Source: Actinotignum schaalii
Lineage (GTDB): Bacteria > Actinomycetota > Actinomycetes > Actinomycetales > Actinomycetaceae
Length of the DNA stretch: 8,476 nt
Assembly: GCA_946222725.1 (NCBI GenBank)
Contig: CAMIHT010000062.1
Coordinates: 1 to 8,476, forward strand
Reading direction: 5' to 3'
Each line of letters starts with the position of its first letter. Position 1 is the stretch's first letter. The notes beneath the pieces are model-generated. The model searched no databases and was not told the DNA's origin. It saw nothing but the letters and a program-made list of their open reading frames with translations. This document shows, piece after piece, positions 1 through 6,073 of the stretch. The position numbers and the translations under genes were made by a program.

Positions 1-464
1 CGGATCGCGCGCAGCCCAATCCGGAGCCCACGCCGAGCGTGACAGCGACGGAGCGGGCGGGGCCGGCTCCGGAGCCGCGGCCCACCACGCCGGAACCTGT
101 GCCAACAACCACGGCGCCGGCACCCGGGCCGGAACCGACAACGCCCGAGCCCACGACGCCGGAACCCACGGCGCCGGAACCCACGGTGCCCGCGCCGAGC
201 TCGCCGGAGCCGAGCGCTCCGGAACCGACAAGCCCGGCTCCGAGCACCCCGGTGCCCACGCCGACTACCACGGCGCCTGCGCCCCAGCCCAGCGCAAGCA
301 CGGACGGGCCGGCGGCGCCGTCGACCCCGAATCCGACTCCGCCCGCGAAGACTGGCTCCGGCCCGCGCCTGCCGCACACCGGTGCCGGCGTGCTAGGAGC
401 CGCGGGAGCGGTCCTCGCGCTGCTGGCCGGCGGGGTGCTGGTGCTGCGCCGTCGTGGAGAATAG
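1..464 (+). CDS. LPXTG-anchored Pro/Thr-rich surface protein, C-terminal part (5' end outside window)
   Basis: This is the tail of a cell-wall-anchored surface protein. The frame (codons from base 3) is open to the left edge, so the GTG at 39 is probably an internal Val codon and the true start lies outside. From about 132 to 266 the protein is a run of pentapeptides of the type EPTTP/EPTAP/APSTP, typical of an extended wall-spanning stalk. The sorting signal follows: LPHTG at 369-383, a hydrophobic Ala/Leu/Val/Gly stretch of about 20 residues, and an Arg-Arg-Arg-Gly-Glu end. A sortase would cleave between Thr and Gly and join the protein to peptidoglycan. The functional N-terminal domains are not visible, so the ligand or role (adhesin, enzyme or other) cannot be given. 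The sorting signal is clear; the rest is low-complexity sequence. Confidence 0.87.
   Translation, partial: DRAQPNPEPTPSVTATERAGPAPEPRPTTPEPVPTTTAPAPGPEPTTPEPTTPEPTAPEPTVPAPSSPEPSAPEPTSPAPSTPVPTPTTTAPAPQPSASTDGPAAPSTPNPTPPAKTGSGPRLPHTGAGVLGAAGAVLALLAGGVLVLRRRGE
132..266 (+). repeat. In-frame 15-base repeats encoding PEPT-type pentapeptides
   Basis: About nine consecutive 15-base units encode pentapeptides of the form (E/A/V)P(T/S)xP. Two neighbouring units, 158-172 and 173-187, are identical in 14 of 15 bases; the others have diverged mainly at silent or Ser/Thr/Ala positions. The unit length is a multiple of three, so gain or loss of units would change stalk length without breaking the frame. 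Confidence 0.75.
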
Positions 465-532
465 TGGCGGTGTGGCGGATAGCGCCACCGGGTGAATAAC
501 CGGGGCGGTGCAGCCGCTGCCGTATAGCGATT

Positions 533-573
533 AGGCGGGAGAGCTGAGCGTGAAAGCGCCCGGCCTCCCGCCT
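533..573 (+). terminator. Candidate terminator after the LPXTG gene
   Basis: AGGCGGGAG at 533-541 pairs perfectly with CTCCCGCCT at 565-573 (9 bp). The loop is long (23 bases) and the stem is followed by only two further T residues before C. It lies about 70 bases beyond the LPXTG stop codon. A smaller 6-bp hairpin, GTGGCG/CGCCAC at 472-488, lies closer to the stop but has no T-run. The long loop and short T-tract make this tentative. Confidence 0.4.
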
Positions 574-599
574 TTCGCGCGCTGGGCCACACCTCGAGT

Positions 600-627
600 T
601 TGTGTTTCCGCTCACAAGTTATAGAAT
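600..627 (+). promoter_or_regulatory. Possible promoter with lac-operator-like inverted repeat for the TPR genes
   Basis: TAGAAT at 622-627 matches the -10 consensus in 5 of 6 bases. The best -35 partner, TTGTGT at 600-605 (16-base spacer), is weak. An inverted repeat TTGTG (600-604)/CACAA (613-617) occupies the spacer. Read on the minus strand, 617 to 607 is TTGTGAGCGGA, identical to 11 bases of the E. coli lac operator. A repressor bound here would block the promoter, but no regulator gene is in the window. A further possible leader hairpin, GGCCAC/GTGGCC, lies at 641-664. This is inference from motif position only. Confidence 0.35.
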
Positions 628-703
628 GGTCAGTGGTCCAGGCCACGGCCCCGTGCCGGTGGCCGCTCTCACGTAACCGAACAAGTCAGAAAGAAGCCCG
701 CAC

Positions 704-1186
704 ATGACGCAAACACCAGTCACTCCCGCGCATCCGGAGCCTGCCGCCCGCGATCCGCACGAGGGCAAGCGTGCGGGCCTTGCCTATTTCAACGATGCCC
801 AGCAGGCCTTCAGCTCCGGCAATATTAAGGACGCCATTGAGCTCTACCGCGCCGCCGCGGATGCTTTCGAGCGCGACCCGGAACTCTACCTCGAGCGCGC
901 TGTCACCAACGGCCAGCTGGGCATTTCCCTCAAGGCCGTGGGGGAGATGGACGAGGCTGCGGATCGGCTCGGCCGCGCGATCTCGCTTTTCCAGCAGTTC
1001 CCGGAAAACGGCGACGCCGCCGTGAGTATGGGCAATTGCTTCTGGCATATCGGGGAGATCAACGAGGAGGCCGGCGATTTTGACGCCGCGCACATCTCCT
1101 ATAACCAGGCGTATTCGGCCTACCGCACCGCGCCGAATACCCAGGAGCTCCAAATCGAAGTCCTCCAAAAACTGCGGTCTATCTAG
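704..1186 (+). CDS. Small TPR-like helical-repeat protein of unknown function
   Basis: The 160-residue protein has no signal peptide or membrane segment, so it is probably cytoplasmic. After a Pro/Ala-rich N-terminus of about 20 residues it forms helix-turn-helix repeats of TPR type at roughly residues 26-55, 63-97 and 103-140. These show the usual small and aromatic spacing, for example SSGNIKDAIELYRAAADAF and GEMDEAADRLGRAISLF. TPR arrays usually hold protein partners; no catalytic residues are recognisable. The ATG at 704 is preceded by a purine-rich stretch (AGAAAGAAG, 688-696) that can serve as a weak ribosome-binding site. A second TPR-like gene starts 20 bases after its stop, so the two are probably co-transcribed and may work as a pair. 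I cannot assign a family name beyond the TPR fold. Confidence 0.85.
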   Translation: MTQTPVTPAHPEPAARDPHEGKRAGLAYFNDAQQAFSSGNIKDAIELYRAAADAFERDPELYLERAVTNGQLGISLKAVGEMDEAADRLGRAISLFQQFPENGDAAVSMGNCFWHIGEINEEAGDFDAAHISYNQAYSAYRTAPNTQELQIEVLQKLRSI

Positions 1187-1189
1187 ACC
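1176..1189. repeat. Palindrome at the junction of the two TPR genes
   Basis: GGTCTA-TC-TAGACC is a perfect inverted repeat centred on the stop codon of the first TPR gene (TAG, 1184-1186). In RNA it gives a 6-bp hairpin (CGGTCT/AGACCG, 1175-1190) with the loop ATCT. No T-run follows. It could be an operator, a processing or pausing hairpin, or chance. Confidence 0.5.
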
Positions 1190-1206
1190 GGCTTATTCGT
1201 CTCGAC

Positions 1207-2442
1207 ATGTCTATGCACGCCACCGTTACCGAGCTGCTGCGCGCCGGGCTCGCCGCCCTTGAGCGCCACAATGAAGATGAGGCCCGCGCCCGTTTCGTGG
1301 AGGCTCGGGAAACCGAGCGCCGCGCCGCGGGTGGCCGGAGTGCTGGCGGCGGACTTCCCGGCGGTTCCGCGCCTGAGCTTTTTGCCCAGGTGAGCGACCC
1401 GGATGCCCTGTATTTCGCGGCGCTCGCCACCGGGCAGCTGGGGGAGGACCCCCTCGGCCTCGCGCGCCGCGCCGTGGAGGCGTATCGCGTGGTGCCGGCG
1501 TCCTTGCGGGCCGCGCGCGCCTGGGAAACGTACGGATATTTTTTGCACGACGGCGGGGGCGACGCCGCAGCCGCCCGGGCCATGCGGGAGGCGGCCGGCG
1601 TGTACGCAGCCCTGGGTGGGCACGAAGCCCAGCAGGCCAATGCGCTGTATAACGCCGGAATCTCCTACGCGGAAGCCGGCGATCTCACCGCGGCTATCGC
1701 GGCATTGGAAGCGGCGCTGCTGCCCGCGGGTGCGCTGCCGGAGGTGGACCTGGGGCGGGTGGCTATTCGGGCTACCCTTGCCGCGGCACGCTTGGACGCC
1801 GGGCAATTCGCGGCCGCCGCGCGCGATTACCGGGCGGCGGAGGCGGCTTTCGCGGCGCTCCCCGGCCAGGAATTTAATGCGATTGATTGTGCTTTCGGGC
1901 GGGCGCGCGCGACGCTCGGAAGCGGGGACTACCCGGCCGCGGCGGCGCAGTTTGCGCAAGTCGCGGCACGCGCCATGGAGCTCGCCGGCGGGGAGCCGGC
2001 TGGCGTGGAATCAGCCGGCACCGCATCGGAGGCCACCACCACCGCGGCTGAGGGCGCCGCTGGGGCGGGCGCGCCCGAGCCAAACGCAACCGTCACCGAA
2101 GCCGAGCGCGCCGCCTGGGAAATCGCCGCCATGTCCTGGCATCACGTTGCAGTGGCCCACGCCAAAAACGGTGCGCCCGCGCAGGGCGTGCCCGCTATGG
2201 AGAAAGCTGCCGCTATCTACGCGGGCTTGGGTGAGCAACTTTCCGCTGCCCACTGCCGCGGCTTGCTCGGCGATCTCCATGCCGAAGCTCGGGATATGAC
2301 CGCCGCGCGCACCGCCTGGCAGGCCGCCATTAGCGCACTTGAAGCCGCCGCGGCAAACGGCGGTGAACTCCCCGCCGGCCCGGCCCGGGACCTGGAAGAA
2401 TTCCGCCGCAAACTCAGCGCCGCCGGGGGAGCGCTCGCCTAG
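1207..2442 (+). CDS. Ala-rich TPR-like helical-repeat protein of unknown function
   Basis: The 411-residue protein is very Ala-rich and built of helical pairs of TPR type. Repeats are visible around residues 104-137, 142-175, 185-217 and 225-258, then again at about 301-341 and 345-380. The GISYAEAGDLTAAIAALEAAL stretch is the clearest unit. Two low-complexity segments interrupt the array: a Gly/Ala/Arg loop at 38-54 and an Ala/Gly/Thr/Glu linker at 259-299 that separates two helical lobes. There is no signal peptide, membrane span or enzymatic motif, so a cytoplasmic scaffold or adaptor role is likely. ATG 1207 is the first in-frame start after the upstream gene, with ATG 1213 as an alternative. 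Neither has a recognisable Shine-Dalgarno sequence, unlike the sugar genes downstream. The partner is presumably the smaller TPR protein 20 bases upstream. The reading frame is secure; the function is unknown. Confidence 0.85.
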   Translation: MSMHATVTELLRAGLAALERHNEDEARARFVEARETERRAAGGRSAGGGLPGGSAPELFAQVSDPDALYFAALATGQLGEDPLGLARRAVEAYRVVPASLRAARAWETYGYFLHDGGGDAAAARAMREAAGVYAALGGHEAQQANALYNAGISYAEAGDLTAAIAALEAALLPAGALPEVDLGRVAIRATLAAARLDAGQFAAAARDYRAAEAAFAALPGQEFNAIDCAFGRARATLGSGDYPAAAAQFAQVAARAMELAGGEPAGVESAGTASEATTTAAEGAAGAGAPEPNATVTEAERAAWEIAAMSWHHVAVAHAKNGAPAQGVPAMEKAAAIYAGLGEQLSAAHCRGLLGDLHAEARDMTAARTAWQAAISALEAAAANGGELPAGPARDLEEFRRKLSAAGGALA

Positions 2443-2489
2443 CTGCCTGCGTCGTCGTACCTATCACGTAAGCTTGGAAGTGCGGTGCT

Positions 2490-2503
2490 AACCGGCACCG
2501 GTT
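2490..2503. promoter_or_regulatory. Inverted repeat upstream of the alpha-glucosidase, candidate operator
   Basis: AACCGG-CA-CCGGTT is a perfect 6+6 inverted repeat with a 2-base centre, ending 22 bases before the glucosidase start codon. Size, even symmetry and position suit a LacI-family repressor site, the usual control of actinobacterial alpha-glucoside genes. No convincing -35/-10 pair can be picked in 2443-2489, and no regulator gene is in the window, so assignment to LacI is inference. In RNA the repeat could also form a short hairpin. Confidence 0.4.
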
Positions 2504-2513
2504 CCCGGCAACG

Positions 2514-2519
2514 AAGAGG
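2514..2519 (+). promoter_or_regulatory. Ribosome-binding site that fixes the glucosidase start
   Basis: AAGAGG lies 6 bases before GTG 2526. It abuts the in-frame TTG at 2520 with no spacing, which excludes that codon as the start. Confidence 0.7.
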
Positions 2520-2525
2520 TTGATC

Positions 2526-4319
2526 GTGACAGCACAACACCCCGGCACTGTTATCCACCCGCCCCAGCAGCGCGACCAGTGGTGGCGCGATGCCGTTATT
2601 TATCAGATTTATCCGCGGTCCTATGCGTCGAGCGGCGGGCCGCTCGGCACCCTGCCCGGCATCACCGAAAAATTCGATTATTTGGAGAAGCTCGGGGTGG
2701 ATGCGGTGTGGCTTTCGCCCTTCTATGTTTCCCCGCAATTTGATGCCGGGTACGACGTGGCCGATTATCGCGACGTCGACCCGCGCTTCGGTACCCTCGC
2801 CGATGCCGAGCGGCTCATTGAGGCCGCCCACGCACATGGCATGAAAGTCATTGTGGATATCGTTCCGAACCACACCTCCTGGGATCACAAGCTTTTCCGG
2901 GAGGCGGTGCTGGCAGGTGCAGGAGCCCCGCAACGCGATAATTTCTGGTTCCGGCCCGGGCGCGGGGAAGATGGGAGCGAGCCGCCCACCGACTGGCTTT
3001 CTTCCTTTGGTGGCCCTGCCTGGTCTCAGGTCAAAGATATTCCCTGGGTGAAAGGCACCCCGCAGGAACGTGAAGAAACCTGGTACTTGCACCTGTTTGA
3101 CCGTTCGCAGCCGGATGTCAACTGGGAAAGCCCGGCTATTCATGATGAATTTGCTCACACGATTCGTTTCTGGATGGATCGCGGCGTGGACGGGCTGCGG
3201 GTGGATGTGGCCCACGGCCTGGCCAAAGACCCAGCCCTCCCGGACTGGCCCTACAAGGTGGAGGAGGTGCGCTACAACCCGGATGCGAACGTGCCGCCCG
3301 CGCCCATGGCCAACCAGCCCGCCGTCCACGATATTTACCGCGAATGGCGCGCGATCCTGGATGAATACGGGCGCGATCGCATGATGGTGGCCGAAGCCTG
3401 GGTGGATACCGAGGAAGATCTGGCCCGCTACGTGCGCAGCGATGAAATGCAACAGGCCTTCAACTTCGAATACCTCTCCGCGCCCTGGCGCGCGGACCGC
3501 ATTAATGCGCTGATCGAATCCTCGCTGCGCGCCACCGATGCCGTGGGCGCCCCCACCACCTGGGTTCTCTCCAATCACGACACCCTGCGCGCCACCTCGC
3601 GCCTGGGCCTGGAGGGCGTGACCACCGGCTGGTGCGGAAACGGCCCGAGCGGCATCGGCCCCGATGACCCGCAGCCCGCTGCGGCGCTGGGGGCGCGCCG
3701 GGCCCGGGCCTGGCACACCCTCACCGCCGCGCTGCCCGGCTCCTACTATCTCTACCAGGGCGAAGAGCTCGAACTGCCCGAAGCCACCCAGCTGCCACCC
3801 GAATCCCGCGAAGATCCCACCTTCGCGCGCACGGGCGGCGCGGAGCTAGGCCGCGATGGCTGCCGGGTGCCCATTCCTTGGCGCGCGGATGCGCCGGCCT
3901 TCGGATTCTCTCCCGACGGGGAAAGCTGGCTACCCCAACCTGCCGATTGGGGCCGTTTCGCGGTGGATGCCCAGGAGGTAGATCCGGAATCCGCGCTCGC
4001 CTACTACACGGAGCTGCTGCACCTGCGTGCCCGCTACGACCTGGGCTTGGGCGGATTGCGCCGCGCCCCCGAGTATGCCGGAAGCGGCGTCGCGTTCATC
4101 AATTTTGCGGGCGATTCCGGGAAGGACGGTTCCGCGAAGGGCGACGACGCCGCCACCGCCCGCGGGGATCTTTTAATTATGACGGCCTTTGCCGAGCCCC
4201 TCCCCCTGCCCGAAGGCTGGGCGGTGCTCCTCAGCTCCGCACCCTTGGAGGAAGAAGGGGTGCTCCCGCCCGATACCACGGTCTACCTGGTGCCTTTCAG
4301 CACGGATACCGAGGAGTGA
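2526..4319 (+). CDS. GH13 alpha-glucosidase, cytoplasmic
   Basis: The enzyme hydrolyses terminal alpha-glucosidic bonds of imported oligosaccharides to release glucose. The 597-residue protein (GTG start chosen from AAGAGG spacing) has a (beta/alpha)8 barrel beginning WWRDAVIYQIYPRSY (19-33). The conserved GH13 regions are all present: DIVPNH (111-116), QPDVNW (195-200), GLRVDV with nucleophile Asp227, EAW with acid/base Glu290, and NHD (350-352) holding the transition-state stabiliser. QPDxN is characteristic of the oligo-1,6-glucosidase/alpha-glucosidase branch, not neopullulanases. Val228 after the nucleophile is often linked to alpha-1,6 activity, though specificity cannot be settled by one residue. 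There is no signal peptide, so it acts in the cytosol. The C-terminal beta domain carries a Gly/Asp/Lys/Ala-rich insertion encoded around 4110-4165. The lipoprotein gene of a sugar importer begins 259 bases downstream, and the products probably act in sequence. The family call is firm; the substrate is not. Confidence 0.96.
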   Translation: MTAQHPGTVIHPPQQRDQWWRDAVIYQIYPRSYASSGGPLGTLPGITEKFDYLEKLGVDAVWLSPFYVSPQFDAGYDVADYRDVDPRFGTLADAERLIEAAHAHGMKVIVDIVPNHTSWDHKLFREAVLAGAGAPQRDNFWFRPGRGEDGSEPPTDWLSSFGGPAWSQVKDIPWVKGTPQEREETWYLHLFDRSQPDVNWESPAIHDEFAHTIRFWMDRGVDGLRVDVAHGLAKDPALPDWPYKVEEVRYNPDANVPPAPMANQPAVHDIYREWRAILDEYGRDRMMVAEAWVDTEEDLARYVRSDEMQQAFNFEYLSAPWRADRINALIESSLRATDAVGAPTTWVLSNHDTLRATSRLGLEGVTTGWCGNGPSGIGPDDPQPAAALGARRARAWHTLTAALPGSYYLYQGEELELPEATQLPPESREDPTFARTGGAELGRDGCRVPIPWRADAPAFGFSPDGESWLPQPADWGRFAVDAQEVDPESALAYYTELLHLRARYDLGLGGLRRAPEYAGSGVAFINFAGDSGKDGSAKGDDAATARGDLLIMTAFAEPLPLPEGWAVLLSSAPLEEEGVLPPDTTVYLVPFSTDTEE

Positions 4320-4326
4320 TGCTGAT

Positions 4327-4387
4327 GGTGCGCGTGGCGGCGTCGTCGTAGAAAAGGTACGTGCCCGCCGACACGGGCGTGCGCACC
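4327..4387 (+). terminator. Structured region after the glucosidase, possible terminator
   Basis: GGTGCGCGTG (4327-4336) can pair with CGTGCGCACC (4378-4387) over 10 bp with two G-U pairs. This encloses a competing 5-bp hairpin, GCCCG/CGGGC (4363-4378). There is no T-run after it, so termination is only a possibility, and the closing stem has a 41-base loop. Confidence 0.28.
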
Positions 4388-4430
4388 GGAAAGGGCGGCG
4401 GCGCCACGACCACCGGACGTACACGCGAAG

Positions 4431-4497
4431 GTGACATTAAATTAGAACTGTAGAACGCAAGATAAGTCACACTGTGGTGTAAACTAGTACCACCACA
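4431..4497 (+). promoter_or_regulatory. AT-rich probable promoter/operator region of the transporter operon
   Basis: Between GC-rich flanks, bases 4434-4490 are markedly AT-rich, which in such genomes usually marks a promoter. GTGACA (4431-4436) resembles a -35 element. TAGAAC occurs twice (4443-4448 and 4451-4456), and TAAACT (4480-4485) is a -10-like hexamer. None forms an ideally spaced pair with another, so the exact start of transcription is open. TGTGGTG (4473-4479) and CACCACA (4491-4497) form a perfect 7-bp inverted repeat around the last hexamer, a plausible repressor site. Confidence 0.45.
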
Positions 4498-4500
4498 CAG

Positions 4501-4549
4501 GCAAGGGAGCTGGGGCGCTACGGTGCTGTCGCGGCTACGGCTTTCTTGC
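4501..4549 (+). promoter_or_regulatory. Stem-loop in the leader of the binding-protein gene
   Basis: GCAAGGGAGC (4501-4510) pairs with GCTTTCTTGC (4540-4549) over 10 bp, including two adjacent G-U pairs. It encloses 29 bases that contain one of two GCTACGG direct repeats whole (4517-4523) and most of the other (4534-4540). The structure ends 16 bases before the ribosome-binding site. It matches no riboswitch family I recognise and may affect message stability or translation. Confidence 0.35.
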
Positions 4550-4565
4550 TGGCATTGACGATCAT

Positions 4566-4570
4566 AGGAG
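4566..4570 (+). promoter_or_regulatory. Ribosome-binding site of the binding-protein gene
   Basis: AGGAG sits 8 bases before ATG 4579. This selects ATG over the in-frame TTG at 4546, which would put 11 extra residues before the lipoprotein signal. Confidence 0.8.
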
Positions 4571-4578
4571 ACGTAACG

Positions 4579-5928
4579 ATGCATTCAGTGAAGAAAATTG
4601 CGGCTCTCGCCGCAGCTGGGTTGGTGGCCATCGCGGGATTGGGTGGCTGTGTATCCAATTCCGATAGTGGCGGTAGTGACGGTGGGGCCGGCAAGGTTTA
4701 CTTCCTCAATTACAAGCCTGAATCGGACCAGGCCTTCCAAGAATTGGCGAAAAAATACCATGAGCAAACCGGGGTGGATATCAAGATCGTATCCGCGACC
4801 GGTGGCTCGTATGAGCCCACCCTCGCCAATGAGCTCGGGCGTGCGGATGGCCCCACTATTTTCCGCGTGGATGGTCCCATCGGCCTGGCTAAATGGCAGC
4901 AGTACGCCAGTGATATTTCCGATGCGCCTTTCATTGAGGCCATGACGGATAAGGATATGGCTCTCAAGGGCGATGACGGCAAGATTTACGGCGTCCCCCA
5001 CGCGGTAGAAGGCTTCGGCATCATTTACAACGATGCTATTTTGCAGAAGTACTTCGCGCTACCGGGTGCCAAGGCTAAGTCCGTGGATGAGATCAAGAAC
5101 TTTGACAAGCTCAAGGAAGTCGCGGATGATATGCAGGCCAAGAAGGATGAGCTCGGGATTAAGGGCGCCTTCGCGGTCACGTCGCTCTCCCCGAATGAGG
5201 ACTGGCGCTGGCAGACCCACCTCATGAACTGGCCGCTTTTCTACGAGCTGCGGGATAAGGGCGTGCAGGATACCGGGAGTATCGAAGGTACCTACCTGGA
5301 TAATATGAAGAAGATCTTCGATCTGTACCTCACCGATTCCACGGTGGATCCCTCGCAAACCACCGCGAAGGCAGTCACCGATTCCATGGCGGAATTCGCG
5401 CTGGGCCAGGTGGCTTTCGTGCAGAACGGTAACTGGGCCTGGTCCCAGATTGATGGCGTGGATGGCAACACCGTCAAGTCGGAAGATATTCACTTCCTGC
5501 CTATCTACATGGGCGTTAAGGGTGAAGAAAACGCCGGCATCTCGGTGGGGACCGAAGCCTACCTGACCATCAATAACAAGGCCTCGGATGCCGATAAGAA
5601 GGCATCGATGGACTTCCTCAACTGGATGCTCAACGATCCCACCGGCGCCAAGCTCTGCGCGGAGGACCTCGGCTTCATCGCCCCCTTCAAGGAATACGCG
5701 AGCCTATCGCCCACCGATCCGCTCGGTAAGGAAGTCATCAAGTACATGAAGGATACCGAGCACTACAACGTGGCGTGGGACTTCCAGGTGGCTCCCTCTA
5801 TGGAGTTCAAGAACGGGCTGGGTCAGCACCTGAGCCAGTATGCCGTCGGTAAGGAAAGCTGGGATCAGGTGAAGGACTACTTCGTCACCCAGTGGAATAC
5901 TGAGAAGGCAGCCGCCGGGGTGAAGTAG
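4579..5928 (+). CDS. Sugar ABC transporter solute-binding lipoprotein (family 1, MalE-like)
   Basis: This lipoprotein captures a sugar outside the membrane and delivers it to the two permeases encoded next. The 449-residue precursor starts with a charged MHSVKK, a hydrophobic helix and the lipobox LGGC, so Cys24 is lipidated after signal peptidase II cleavage. A Ser/Gly/Asp tether (25-38) leads into the mature fold, which begins KVYFLNYKPESDQAFQELAKKY. Features of large carbohydrate-binding proteins are seen: GSYEPTL (77-82), YGVPHAVEGFGIIYN (137-151) at the hinge-side beta strands, and Trp-rich segments (EDWRWQTHLMNW, NWAWSQ) suited to stacking on sugar rings. The C-terminal helices end near WNTEKAAAGVK. 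Substrate assignment to an alpha-glucoside rests on the adjacent GH13 enzyme. The 151-base gap to the permease genes, with two hairpins, suggests this protein is made in excess. Confidence 0.95.
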   Translation: MHSVKKIAALAAAGLVAIAGLGGCVSNSDSGGSDGGAGKVYFLNYKPESDQAFQELAKKYHEQTGVDIKIVSATGGSYEPTLANELGRADGPTIFRVDGPIGLAKWQQYASDISDAPFIEAMTDKDMALKGDDGKIYGVPHAVEGFGIIYNDAILQKYFALPGAKAKSVDEIKNFDKLKEVADDMQAKKDELGIKGAFAVTSLSPNEDWRWQTHLMNWPLFYELRDKGVQDTGSIEGTYLDNMKKIFDLYLTDSTVDPSQTTAKAVTDSMAEFALGQVAFVQNGNWAWSQIDGVDGNTVKSEDIHFLPIYMGVKGEENAGISVGTEAYLTINNKASDADKKASMDFLNWMLNDPTGAKLCAEDLGFIAPFKEYASLSPTDPLGKEVIKYMKDTEHYNVAWDFQVAPSMEFKNGLGQHLSQYAVGKESWDQVKDYFVTQWNTEKAAAGVK

Positions 5929-5957
5929 CGGGGAGGCGCGGGCGCTTATTGGCTGTG

Positions 5958-5986
5958 CTGCGCGCGCCACGCCGCGCGCTACGCAG
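5958..5986 (+). other. First intercistronic hairpin between binding-protein and permease genes
   Basis: GCGCGC (5962-5967) pairs with GCGCGC (5974-5979) around a 6-base loop. The stem continues as CTGC (5958-5961) with GCAG (5983-5986) past a 3-base bulge. No T-run follows. It lies 29 bases after the binding-protein stop and could shield the upstream message from 3' exonucleases or partly terminate transcription. Confidence 0.55.
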
Positions 5987-6030
5987 TGCCCGCGTCCACT
6001 GCTACCACACCTGCCTTGCCTGAGGTGAGG

Positions 6031-6061
6031 CGCGGGGCTCACCATCGCGGTGGGCCCCGCG
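6031..6061 (+). other. Second intercistronic hairpin, just before the permease ribosome-binding site
   Basis: Left arm 6031-6043 (CGCGGGGCTCACC) pairs with 6049-6061 (GGTGGGCCCCGCG): 13 bp with one G-U pair and a 5-base loop ATCGC. It ends 6 bases before the AGGGGG ribosome-binding site of the permease gene. This is among the most stable structures in the window and is placed to stabilise the upstream message, attenuate transcription or limit permease translation. Confidence 0.7.
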
Positions 6062-6067
6062 TGTCAC

Positions 6068-6073
6068 AGGGGG
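6068..6073 (+). promoter_or_regulatory. Ribosome-binding site of the first permease
   Basis: AGGGGG lies 6 bases before ATG 6080 and fixes that start. The in-frame GTG at 6050 falls inside the hairpin arm and upstream of this site. Confidence 0.7.

Noticed and set aside
39..41. GTG as start of the LPXTG protein
   Set aside because: The frame is open to the window edge with the same Pro-rich composition, there is no ribosome-binding site or signal peptide after it, and a wall-anchored protein needs one.
1183..1959. Minus-strand open frame of 258 codons opposite the larger TPR gene
   Set aside because: Rich in Arg/Pro/Gly with no domain, and the + frame gives a coherent helical-repeat protein.
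2439..3716. Long minus-strand open frame of 425 codons opposite the glucosidase
   Set aside because: The + strand here encodes all conserved GH13 regions in order; the minus translation has no recognisable domain and is a shadow of codon bias.
4546..4578. TTG start giving 11 more residues on the binding protein
   Set aside because: It would precede the signal peptide with extra residues and lies upstream of the AGGAG that serves ATG 4579.
4498..4578. Possible thiamine or other known riboswitch in the binding-protein leader
   Set aside because: The conserved bases of the thiamine element (CTGAGA and the later ACC-CTGA region) are not present; only a simple stem is supported.
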